Shown: one piece after another, positions 1-5,684 of the stretch | How the letters are laid out: each line of letters starts with the position of its first letter | Numbering within the stretch: the stretch's first letter is position 1 | Assembly (NCBI GenBank): GCA_024235915.1 | Contig: JACKLO010000033.1 | Location: forward strand, 1-5,796 | Origin: Burkholderiaceae bacterium | Lineage (GTDB): Bacteria > Pseudomonadota > Gammaproteobacteria > Burkholderiales > Burkholderiaceae_C | Direction of reading: 5' to 3' | Length of the DNA stretch: 5,796 nt | Program-made: the position numbers and the translations under genes | The notes under the pieces: generated by a model | Told to the model about the DNA's origin: nothing | The model's database searches: none | What the model saw: the letters and a program-made list of their open reading frames with translations, nothing else

Positions 1-1
1 C

Positions 2-1441
2 GTGGCCCGCCATGCGCTGGCTGCCCCCGGCCTGCCGGCCGTGGCCGTGCCGGGCGATGGCGGCTTCGTGGCCGCCGACCTTCGCTTCATCCACGAGTAC
101 TACACCGGCATGGTGGCGCACCTGCTGGCCGACGACGCGGCGGCCGCCGGCGCCCCCGGCGACACGGTGGCCCTGCACGACCCGGCCACCATCGTCTGTT
201 TCGAGGACCACCTGTCCTACGTGCACCGCAGCCCGGTGCACGTGGCCGGCGGTCTGGTCGACGGCACCCGCGCGCTGTCGCAGGCGCACCGCGCCTTCGT
301 CACCCGCCATCGGTTGACCGACCACGGCTACCTGCAGGCGCTGGAGGCCGGTGACGCCGGCAACACCGGCAGCGAAGGCATCTCCCACGCGCTGGTGGCC
401 GAACGCTACGCGCTGCCCGGCCAGCTGATCGTGGGCACCGATTCGCACACGCCGCACAGTGGCGCGCTGGGCTGCGTGGCCTACGGCGTGGGCAGCACCG
501 ACATGGCCAACGCCTTCGTCGGCGGTGCGGCGCGCTTCACGATGCCCGAAGTGCTGCGGGTGGAGGTCACGTCCCTGCTGCGGCCCGGCGTGAGCGCCAA
601 GGACCTGGCCCTGCAACTGCTGGCGCTGCCGGCCATCCGCGCCGGAGCCGGTGTGGGCCGCGTGTTCGAGTTCGGCGGGCCCGGCGTGCGCGCGCTGGAC
701 ACCGACGAGCGTGCCACGCTGACCAACATGACGGCCGAGCTGGGCGGCTTCACCGGCCTCGTCGAGCCCGATGCCGAAACGCAGCGCTTCCTGCGCGAGC
801 GCCGCGGCGTGGACTTCGCGATCGAACCCTGGATGTGCAGCGACCCTGGCGCCCGCTACGCCGCAGAGCTGCAGGTGGATGGCGCCGCCTTGTCGCCCAT
901 GGTCGCCCGACCCGGCGACCCTGGCCTCGGCCTGGCATTGCAGGACCTGGCCGACCGGCCGCGGGTGGACATCGCCTATGGCGGCTCCTGCACCGCCGGC
1001 AAGCGCCAGGACTTTGCGCAGTACCACGCGGTGCTGGCCTGGGCTGCCGAACGCGGACTGCGCGTGGCCGCGGGCACCACGCTGATCCTGCAGTTCGGCA
1101 CCGACGACGTCCGGGCCCACTGCACGGCGCACGGCCTGCTGGCCGCCTTCGAGGCCGTGGGCGCCGAACTGCTGATGCCGGCCTGCGGCGCCTGCGCCAA
1201 CTGCGGCCCCGGCGCGTCGGTGCGGGCGGATCAGGTCACCATCAGCGCCATCAACCGCAACTTCCCCGGCCGCTCCGGCCCCGGGCAGGTGTGGCTGTCC
1301 AGCCCGGCCACGGTGGCGGCCAGCGCCATTGCCGGGCAGCTGTGTTCGTTTGCCGAACTGCAGCGCCGTTTTGGCGAAGCCAGCGCTCATGAGGAAGCGC
1401 CGGGCCGCCCCAAGCTTTCTCATCCCCCTCGGGGGGCCTGA
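2..1441 (+). CDS. Aconitase / 3-isopropylmalate dehydratase-type hydro-lyase, catalytic subunit (5' end outside window)
   Basis: This is the [4Fe-4S] catalytic part of an aconitase-superfamily hydro-lyase, which isomerises or dehydrates hydroxy-carboxylic acids in the cytoplasm; the substrate is not readable from sequence. Counting from the GTG at position 2, the family motifs come in order: a G-I-S-H motif near residue 129, G-T-D-S-H-T-P-H-S-G at 145-154, an N-M-T-A-E-L-G-G-F-T-G stretch at 242-252, G-G-S-C-T-A-G around Cys330, C-G-A-C-A-N-C at 395-401 and N-R-N-F-P-G-R at 418-424. Cys330, Cys395 and Cys398 are the expected cluster ligands; Cys401 is an additional cysteine. The frame is open to the left edge and the first residues resemble the usual helix just after the start, so perhaps only a few residues are missing, although a fused upstream domain cannot be excluded. 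No small (swivel, LeuD-like) subunit follows. The last 13 residues are encoded by an intergenic-type repeat. The family is certain; the specific enzyme (isopropylmalate dehydratase, homoaconitase or other) is not. Confidence 0.9.
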   Translation: MARHALAAPGLPAVAVPGDGGFVAADLRFIHEYYTGMVAHLLADDAAAAGAPGDTVALHDPATIVCFEDHLSYVHRSPVHVAGGLVDGTRALSQAHRAFVTRHRLTDHGYLQALEAGDAGNTGSEGISHALVAERYALPGQLIVGTDSHTPHSGALGCVAYGVGSTDMANAFVGGAARFTMPEVLRVEVTSLLRPGVSAKDLALQLLALPAIRAGAGVGRVFEFGGPGVRALDTDERATLTNMTAELGGFTGLVEPDAETQRFLRERRGVDFAIEPWMCSDPGARYAAELQVDGAALSPMVARPGDPGLGLALQDLADRPRVDIAYGGSCTAGKRQDFAQYHAVLAWAAERGLRVAAGTTLILQFGTDDVRAHCTAHGLLAAFEAVGAELLMPACGACANCGPGASVRADQVTISAINRNFPGRSGPGQVWLSSPATVAASAIAGQLCSFAELQRRFGEASAHEEAPGRPKLSHPPRGA

Positions 1442-1470
1442 CGCGAAGCGGCAGGTCTGGGGGCGCTCAC
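1401..1470. repeat. Palindromic intergenic-type repeat overlapping the hydro-lyase 3' end
   Basis: The element starts with CGGGCCGCCCCAAG at 1401 and ends with GGGGGCGCTCA at 1459-1469. Its outer arms, CGCCCC (1406-1411) and GGGGCG (1460-1465), are complementary. Between them lies a C-run/G-run hairpin (CCCC at 1424-1427, loop CTCG, GGGG at 1432-1435). The layout (CCGCCCCAAG, a CCCCCTCGGGGGG core, then a GGGGGC end) matches from memory a repeat that recurs after stop codons in Comamonadaceae genomes; I cannot confirm this by search. It lies across the stop codon (1439-1441) of the hydro-lyase and could also act as a 3' stem-loop of that transcript. There is no T-run after it, so it is not a classical intrinsic terminator. 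Confidence 0.6.
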
Positions 1471-1476
1471 GAACCG

Positions 1477-1506
1477 TTGCAGTCAGGCGGCCACTACTAG
1501 GGCAAT
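1477..1506 (+). promoter_or_regulatory. Weak promoter-like sequence before the binding-protein gene
   Basis: The gap between the hydro-lyase stop and the binding-protein start is 107 bp. It contains TTGCAG at 1477-1482 and, 18 bases later, GGCAAT at 1501-1506, a poor -35/-10 pair. The local sequence is less GC-rich here (ACTACTAG, CAATAC) than in the flanking genes, which fits a regulatory gap. The match is too weak to be more than a candidate; read-through from the hydro-lyase is an alternative. Confidence 0.2.
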
Positions 1507-1548
1507 ACCGGACCAGCGCAGGTGCAGGTGACGGCCACACTCGCGCGC

Positions 1549-2679
1549 ATGAAAGCACGTTCCCGGCTGGCTGAGGCCGCCCTTTCCGCCTTCGCTGCCC
1601 TGGCCGCCGCCGGCCTCGCCGGCCCGGCCGCGGCACAGATCCTCATCGGCCAGACGGCCGGTTTCAGCGGCCCGGTGGCCGCCGGCGTCAACGAGACCAC
1701 GGCCGGCGCCAAGCTGGTGATCGACGCCGTCAACGCCAACGGCGGCATCGACGGCGAGAAGATCGAACTCATCTCGCTGGACGACGCCTTCACGCCCAAG
1801 AAGGCCGGCGAGAACGCGCGCACGCTGATCACCGAGCGCAAGGTGACGGCGCTGTTCCTGACCCGGGGCACGCCGCACACGCAGGCCATCATGCCGCTGC
1901 TCACCGAATTCGGCGTGCCGCTGGTGGGCCCGTCCACTGGCGCCATGGTTCTGCATGAACCGGTGCATCCCTGGCTGTTCAACGTGCGCGCCACCTACCA
2001 GCGCGAGGCCGAGCGCGCGGTGGCGCACCTCAACCTCATCGGCGTGCGCCGCATTGGCGTCATCCACGTCAAGGACAGCTTCGGCGAGGACATGTTCACC
2101 GGCGCGCAGCGCGGCTTCACCGAGGCCAAACTGGAGCCGGCCTTCGTGGCCAGCTTCGACCGCGCCAAGCCGGATTTCGCGGCCGTGGTCGCCGCCGCCG
2201 CCAAGGCCGATCCGCAGGCTCTGCTCTTCATCGGCTCCGGCACGGCGGTGGCCGACGGCCTGAAAGCCTTGCGCGCCCAGGGCGTGACGGCCCAGGTGGT
2301 CACGTTCTCGAACAATGCTTCAGGCGGGTTCGTCGAGGGCCTGGGGGCCAACGCGCGCGGCGTCATCGTGACGCAGGTGTTCCCCTTCGAGCGCTCCATC
2401 GCCACCGGCTTCGTGAAGGACGCGATGGCCCTGGCGAAGGCGAAGAACGTGTCGCTGACGCCGGCCATGCTGGAGGGCGTGGCCGCTGCACGCGTGCTGG
2501 TGGCCGGCCTGCGGCGGGCGCCCAAGCCGGTGACGCGCGAGGGCCTGCGCCGCGCGCTGGAGGGCCTGGGCAAGCTCGACCTGGGCGGGCTGGAGCTGGG
2601 CTACTCCACCTCCGACCACACCGGGCTGGACTTCGTGGACCTGTCCATCATCGGCAGCGGCGGCAAGTTCGTCCGCTGA
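1549..2679 (+). CDS. Periplasmic substrate-binding protein of a branched-chain amino acid-type (HAAT) ABC transporter
   Basis: This is a type I periplasmic binding protein (Peripla_BP_6 / LivK-like) that captures a small ligand and delivers it to a LivHM-type permease. I chose the ATG at 1549, giving 376 residues, because it opens directly on a Sec signal peptide: M-K-A-R-S-R, a hydrophobic Ala/Leu stretch (8-24) and an A-A-A|Q cleavage site after residue 29. The in-frame GTG at 1522 would add nine residues before the charged n-region. Neither start has a good Shine-Dalgarno sequence. The mature protein starts I-L-I-G-Q-T-A-G-F-S-G-P (31-42), typical of the first strand and ligand loop; G-P-S-T-G-A (127-132), Y150 and V-K-D-S-F-G-E-D (174-181) match the usual lobe and hinge positions. 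There is no cysteine anywhere, so the disulfide of classical LivJ/LivK is absent. The ligand is not predictable: many such Burkholderiales proteins bind aromatic or organic acids rather than Leu/Ile/Val. The convergent livM-type gene in the window is its likely partner. Confidence 0.9.
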   Translation: MKARSRLAEAALSAFAALAAAGLAGPAAAQILIGQTAGFSGPVAAGVNETTAGAKLVIDAVNANGGIDGEKIELISLDDAFTPKKAGENARTLITERKVTALFLTRGTPHTQAIMPLLTEFGVPLVGPSTGAMVLHEPVHPWLFNVRATYQREAERAVAHLNLIGVRRIGVIHVKDSFGEDMFTGAQRGFTEAKLEPAFVASFDRAKPDFAAVVAAAAKADPQALLFIGSGTAVADGLKALRAQGVTAQVVTFSNNASGGFVEGLGANARGVIVTQVFPFERSIATGFVKDAMALAKAKNVSLTPAMLEGVAAARVLVAGLRRAPKPVTREGLRRALEGLGKLDLGGLELGYSTSDHTGLDFVDLSIIGSGGKFVR

Positions 2680-2693
2680 ATCGTTCGCTGAAG

Positions 2694-2720
2694 GGCTGCG
2701 GGCCGGGACGGCCCGCAGCC
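2694..2720. terminator. Bidirectional stem-loop terminator between convergent genes
   Basis: GGCTGCGGGCC (2694-2704) is perfectly complementary to GGCCCGCAGCC (2710-2720), with the five-base loop GGGAC. It begins 14 bases after the binding-protein stop (2677-2679) and ends 13 bases before the stop of the secreted hydrolase (2734). Because the stem is symmetric it can fold in both transcripts. No long T-run follows on either strand, so release may be imperfect or the structure may mainly protect the 3' ends. Confidence 0.75.
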
Positions 2721-2733
2721 TCCAGACCCGCGC

Positions 2734-3702
2734 TCAGCGGCGCAGGAACTCCACCGTCGCCGCCCAGGTCTGCGGCGAATTGAAGATCCCGATGTGGCCC
2801 GTGGCCAGGATGGGGTCGTGCACACCCTGGCCGGTCAGGTCCAGCCGCTTCGCACCCTTGAGCAGCGCGCTGCCGCTGAAGTCCGTGGGCACGCCGTAGC
2901 TGTCGATGGCCGGCACCGGGAAGATCGCGCCGTCCTGCACCGGCAGGTAGACGAAGCTGGCGTCGGTGTTGCGCACCACCAGCACCTTGGTCGGGCCGGC
3001 CAGCTCACCACTGCCGCCGGGCCCGTTCAGGCGCTGCAGGAAGGGCGTGTTCGGCGAGCCGAGTTCGGCACAGACGGCACTGTCGGGCGTGAAGCCGCCG
3101 GCCTCGGGGGCCTGGAAGTAGTTGGCCGGGTCGGGGCTGCAGTTGATGATGCCGTGGTTGGGGCCGTCCACCGCCACCAGCTTGCGCACGCTGGCGTAGG
3201 CGCGGTCCTGGCGCATCCACTCGCGCGCCAGCGTCACGCCCAGGCTGTGGGCCACGATGTCCACCTGGCTGGCACCGGTGGACGCCAGCACGGCGGCGAC
3301 GAAGCGGCGCAGGTCGGGCACGTTGGCCTGGTTGCTGTGGCCGATGCGCGAGCGGAAGGTCTGGCTCTCGACCAGGTTGCACTGGTCGCCCTGGTAGCCC
3401 AGGCCCCACAGTTCCTGCAGCTGCCAGCCGTTGTCGGCCAGGTGCTGCGCGAAGGCGCGGGCATTGCCGTAGGGGCTGCAGGCAGTGGGGAATGGCGTGT
3501 CGTTGTTGCCGTGCAGGAAGATCACCGGCGTGCGCGTGGCGGCACCTGCCGCGCCAAAGCCGATGACCGGCTGCTGCAGCGATGCGTCCTCGATGACCGG
3601 GAAGCCTTCAGGGAAGCTGGTACCGACCGTGCCAGCGGCCTGTGCGGTTGCAGCCAGCGACGCCGCGGCCAGCGCGGCAAGGGTGCAGATCCATCGTTTC
3701 AT
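2734..3702 (-). CDS. Secreted alpha/beta hydrolase, lipase / PhaZ7-like polyester depolymerase type
   Basis: This 322-residue serine hydrolase is probably exported and cleaves ester bonds in a lipid or polyester. A Sec signal peptide is clear: M-K-R-W, a hydrophobic stretch and A-Q-A|A with cleavage after residue 22. The fold starts with T-P-V-I-F-L-H-G-N-N-D (58-68), whose HG forms the oxyanion region. The nucleophile elbow is V-D-I-V-A-H-S-L-G with Ser153. Likely triad partners are Asp247 (R-N-T-D-A-S-F) and His303 (G-H-I-G-I-F). The latter resembles the His loop of class 2 lipases such as Bacillus LipA, while the H-G-N-x-D and S-Q-V-D-I-V-A-H-S segments and the triad spacing resemble PhaZ7, the Paucimonas extracellular PHB depolymerase, as I remember it. 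Four mature cysteines (75, 108, 188, 211) could form two disulfides, fitting a periplasmic or extracellular site. The start is fixed by a strong ribosome-binding site. It is the last gene of the - strand block, 43 bp after the cytoplasmic hydrolase. Hydrolase class is firm; PHB as substrate is only a possibility. Confidence 0.85.
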   Translation of the reverse strand: MKRWICTLAALAAASLAATAQAAGTVGTSFPEGFPVIEDASLQQPVIGFGAAGAATRTPVIFLHGNNDTPFPTACSPYGNARAFAQHLADNGWQLQELWGLGYQGDQCNLVESQTFRSRIGHSNQANVPDLRRFVAAVLASTGASQVDIVAHSLGVTLAREWMRQDRAYASVRKLVAVDGPNHGIINCSPDPANYFQAPEAGGFTPDSAVCAELGSPNTPFLQRLNGPGGSGELAGPTKVLVVRNTDASFVYLPVQDGAIFPVPAIDSYGVPTDFSGSALLKGAKRLDLTGQGVHDPILATGHIGIFNSPQTWAATVEFLRR

Positions 3703-3709
3703 CGTCGTC

Positions 3710-3718
3710 TCTCCTCCT
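3710..3718 (-). promoter_or_regulatory. Ribosome-binding site of the secreted hydrolase
   Basis: On the - strand this reads AGGAGGAGA, ending seven bases before the ATG at 3702-3700. It is the strongest Shine-Dalgarno sequence in the window. It fixes the start that gives the signal peptide and suggests this gene is translated efficiently on its own rather than only by coupling. Confidence 0.8.
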
Positions 3719-3738
3719 GGGTTGATCCGTGGTGGACA

Positions 3739-3758
3739 GGCGGGCTCAGTCGCCCGCC
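3739..3758. other. Small stem-loop across the stop codon of the cytoplasmic hydrolase
   Basis: GGCGGGC (3739-3745) and GCCCGCC (3752-3758) are perfectly complementary around a six-base loop that contains the TGA stop codon (3748-3746 on the - strand). It lies in the 43-bp gap before the secreted hydrolase. It could be a partial terminator or an mRNA-processing/stability element that separates expression of the two hydrolases. There is no T-run, and such short GC stems arise easily by chance in this DNA. Confidence 0.35.
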
Positions 3759-4588
3759 AGGAACCGCTCGACGAGGCCGATCTGCGCCTCGGTGTTCAGC
3801 GCCGGCGCGTGGCCGCAGCCGGGAATGGTGGCGACCACGGCGCGCGGGCCGCGCGTGCGCATGGCCTCGGCCACGTCGGGCAGCAGCAGGTCCGAGGTCT
3901 CGCCGCGCAGGCAGAGCACCGGCAGGCTCAGGCTGTCCCAGGCGGGCCACTGGTCGTAGTCCTGCGGGTGGTGCTCGAACTGCTGCACCATCGCCGGGTC
4001 GTAGTGCGGCGTCCAGCGGCCATAGGGCAGGCGGCGGGCCGACGTTTCGGTGAGGTGGCGCCACTGCGCATCGGACAGCCAGCCATACGGCGCGTAGACG
4101 GTGCGGAAAAAGGTTTCCAGCTCCGCCATCGTCCCGAACGCGGGCGGGTTGCCGGCATAGGCGCGGATGCGCGCGACGGCGGGGGCCGCCAGCTCCGGGC
4201 CGATGTCGTTGAGCACCAGGCGCTGGATGCGCCCACGCAGCGCGCCGGCCGCGGCCTTCAGGCCGATGGCGCCGCCCATGGACGTGCCCAGCCAGCGGCA
4301 CTCGGCCACGCCCAGCTGGTCGAGCAGGGACACCGCCAGCTTCTCGTAGAACGCCAGGCAGTACTCGGCGGCGGGTTTCGGGCTCCACTGGCTGAAGCCG
4401 CGCCCGATGGTGTCGGGGCAGATGACATGGAAGCGACGGGACAGCACGGCGGCGATGGGGTCCATGTCGCGCCCGGTGCGGGCCAGGCCGTGCCAGGCCA
4501 CCACCGCGGGTGCGGCCGGGTCGCCCCAGGCCGTGACGTGGATCTCGCGGCCTTCGCAGCTGTAGTACGCAGAGCGGGGTTCGGTCAT
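3746..4588 (-). CDS. Cytoplasmic alpha/beta hydrolase, coupled to livM
   Basis: This 280-residue protein is a compact alpha/beta-fold hydrolase (Abhydrolase_1/6 type) with no signal peptide or membrane segment, so it should act in the cytoplasm. After an N-terminal strand region come A-W-H-G-L-A-R-T-G-R-D (31-41, oxyanion HG) and C-P-D-T-I-G-R-G-F-S (57-66). The nucleophile elbow is L-G-T-S-M-G-G with Ser103, Asp233 (E-T-S-D-L-L) is the likely acid and His260 (G-C-G-H-A-P) the base, so a complete triad is visible. The cap lies roughly at 135-215. The ATG at 4588 shares an ATGA with the stop of the upstream permease gene and has an AAGGAG site five bases before it, so the two genes are almost certainly one operon with coupled translation. 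The same frame stays open upstream to 5758, but that part is an Arg-rich shadow of the permease gene. The substrate is unknown; the context favours an ester, lactone or diketone related to the transported compound. Confidence 0.88.
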   Translation of the reverse strand: MTEPRSAYYSCEGREIHVTAWGDPAAPAVVAWHGLARTGRDMDPIAAVLSRRFHVICPDTIGRGFSQWSPKPAAEYCLAFYEKLAVSLLDQLGVAECRWLGTSMGGAIGLKAAAGALRGRIQRLVLNDIGPELAAPAVARIRAYAGNPPAFGTMAELETFFRTVYAPYGWLSDAQWRHLTETSARRLPYGRWTPHYDPAMVQQFEHHPQDYDQWPAWDSLSLPVLCLRGETSDLLLPDVAEAMRTRGPRAVVATIPGCGHAPALNTEAQIGLVERFLAGD

Positions 4589-5670
4589 TGCGGCTCCTTC
4601 CAGGCCTGCCTGAGGCTGAACGCGCGCAGCCGGCCGACGATGCCGGTGGGAAAGTGGTAGACGGACAGCACGAACAGCAGGCCCATCCACAGCAGCCAGC
4701 GGTCGGGCGCCACCACGGCCTGCAGCACGGGAACACCTTCCACCGCCACAGCGCCGAGCTTGAGGAGGTCCTGCAGGTAGTTCTGCGCCAGCACGAAGAG
4801 CACGCTGCCCACCACGGCGCCGTACATCGTTCCCATGCCGCCGATGACGACGATGAGCAGGATGTCGAGCATGATCTCGAAGCTCAGCGTGGTGTCCGGC
4901 CCCACGTAGCGCAGCCACAGCGCCAGCAGCGCACCCGCGATGGTGGCAAACAGCGCCGCCAGCACATTGCTCAGCGTGCGGTAGACCACGGTGCGGTAGC
5001 CGATGGCCTCGGCGCGGAAGTCGTTCTCGCGGATGGCTTGCAGCACCCGGCCGAAGGGGCTGTTGACGATGCGCAGGATGAGCCCGAACAGCGCCAGCAC
5101 GGCGACGAACATGACCCAGTAGGTGATCGTCTTGCCATCGATCAGCACTCCGAAGATCTCGTTCTCGAAGGGCTCGAAGCTGGGGCTCAGCCACTCGGGG
5201 TTGCGGAAGGTCAGGCCGTCCTCGCCGCCGGTGAAGTGACTGAGCTGCGAGGCCAGGGTCTGGAAGGCCGAGGCCACGGCCAGGGTGATCATGGCGAAGA
5301 AGATCGCCTTCACGCGCAGGCTGAACAGGCCCACGGCCAGCGACACGATCACCGACACCGCGATGGCGCCGCCCAGCCCGATGGCCAGTGCGCCGAAGCC
5401 GGCCCCCAGTTTCTCGCTGGCGATGGCCACGCCATAGGCGCCGATGCCAAAGAACATGGTGTGGGCGAAGCTGACGATGCCGGTGTAGCCCAGCAGCAGG
5501 TCGTAGCTGGCCACCAGCAGGATGAAGACCAGGATCTTGGCCGCCACCGACATCGACTTCGCGCCCGGGAAGAGGAAGGGCGCAAAGGCGAGCGCCACGA
5601 GGATGACGATCAGCGCGGCAGCCAGCCAGCGGCTGCGGGGCAGGTCGTGGGAGAGGAGGCGGGCGATCAT
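4585..5670 (-). CDS. livM: LivM-type inner-membrane permease of a branched-chain amino acid-type ABC transporter
   Basis: This 361-residue protein is the LivM-like transmembrane subunit of a HAAT-family importer. It would pair with a LivH-type permease and LivG/LivF ATPases, none of which is in the window. Hydrophobic segments lie at about 15-35, 43-63, 64-84, 92-117, 121-140, 183-201, 231-254, 263-298 and 324-340. Family marks are Y-D-L-L-L-G-Y-T-G-I-V-S-F-A-H (56-70), T-G-G-E-D-G-L (147-153), the cytoplasmic coupling loop S-P-F-G-R-V-L-Q-A-I-R-E-N-D (204-217) and G-G-M-G-T-M-Y-G-A-V-V-G (277-288). I chose the ATG at 5670 because M-I-A-R-L-L-S-H-D-L-P-R-S-R-W leads straight into the first membrane segment, as in related proteins. 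The longer in-frame start at 5742 adds 24 polar residues. No Shine-Dalgarno sequence precedes 5670, but the start shares an ATGA with a short upstream frame. Its stop overlaps the hydrolase start by 4 bp. Ligand specificity cannot be told; livM here is a family name. Confidence 0.92.
   Translation of the reverse strand: MIARLLSHDLPRSRWLAAALIVILVALAFAPFLFPGAKSMSVAAKILVFILLVASYDLLLGYTGIVSFAHTMFFGIGAYGVAIASEKLGAGFGALAIGLGGAIAVSVIVSLAVGLFSLRVKAIFFAMITLAVASAFQTLASQLSHFTGGEDGLTFRNPEWLSPSFEPFENEIFGVLIDGKTITYWVMFVAVLALFGLILRIVNSPFGRVLQAIRENDFRAEAIGYRTVVYRTLSNVLAALFATIAGALLALWLRYVGPDTTLSFEIMLDILLIVVIGGMGTMYGAVVGSVLFVLAQNYLQDLLKLGAVAVEGVPVLQAVVAPDRWLLWMGLLFVLSVYHFPTGIVGRLRAFSLRQAWKEPQ
4594..4599 (-). 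promoter_or_regulatory. Ribosome-binding site of the cytoplasmic hydrolase, inside livM
   Basis: The - strand reads AAGGAG here, five bases before the ATG at 4588-4586 and within the last codons of the permease gene. It confirms the internal start at 4588 instead of the much longer open frame, and together with the 4-bp overlap it indicates termination-reinitiation coupling. Confidence 0.75.
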
Positions 5671-5684
5671 GGGGTCGTGTCCAT
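5667..5684 (-). other. Possible five-codon leader ORF, or end of an upstream gene, overlapping the livM start
   Basis: On the - strand ATG at 5684 is followed by GAC ACG ACC CCA TGA. The TGA overlaps the livM ATG by the classical ATGA arrangement, and AAGGTG (5698-5693) lies eight bases upstream of the small ORF. The livM start itself has no recognisable site, so livM may be started by ribosomes ending this frame. The same frame has no stop up to the right edge (42 codons before the TGA), so it could instead be the 3' end of a gene lying outside the window. Its translation is hydrophilic and is not recognisable as LivH or an ABC ATPase. All three - strand frames are largely open here, so this is weak evidence. 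Confidence 0.3.

Noticed and set aside
835..1392. A 185-codon + strand frame within the hydro-lyase gene
   Set aside because: Arg/Gly-rich out-of-frame translation of a gene whose own frame contains all the cluster-binding motifs.
1401..1470. CRISPR repeat or insertion-sequence end
   Set aside because: There is only one copy, no spacers, no transposase and no target-site duplication; a dispersed palindromic repeat explains it better.
1522..1548. An upstream GTG start for the binding protein
   Set aside because: It would add nine residues ahead of a complete signal peptide and has no better ribosome-binding site; kept only as a minor alternative.
1483..2067. A 194-codon - strand frame opposite the binding-protein gene
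   Set aside because: It overlaps the signal peptide and first domain of a strongly supported gene and has no recognisable features.
2794..4053. A 419-codon + strand open frame antisense to the two hydrolases
   Set aside because: Low-complexity Val/Ala/Gly/Arg composition, no recognisable domain, and it is the complement of two genes with complete catalytic motifs; long antisense frames are expected at this GC content.
3485..4660. A 391-codon + strand open frame antisense to the cytoplasmic hydrolase
   Set aside because: Composition is typical of a GC-rich shadow, and it runs antisense to a gene with a full Ser-Asp-His triad.
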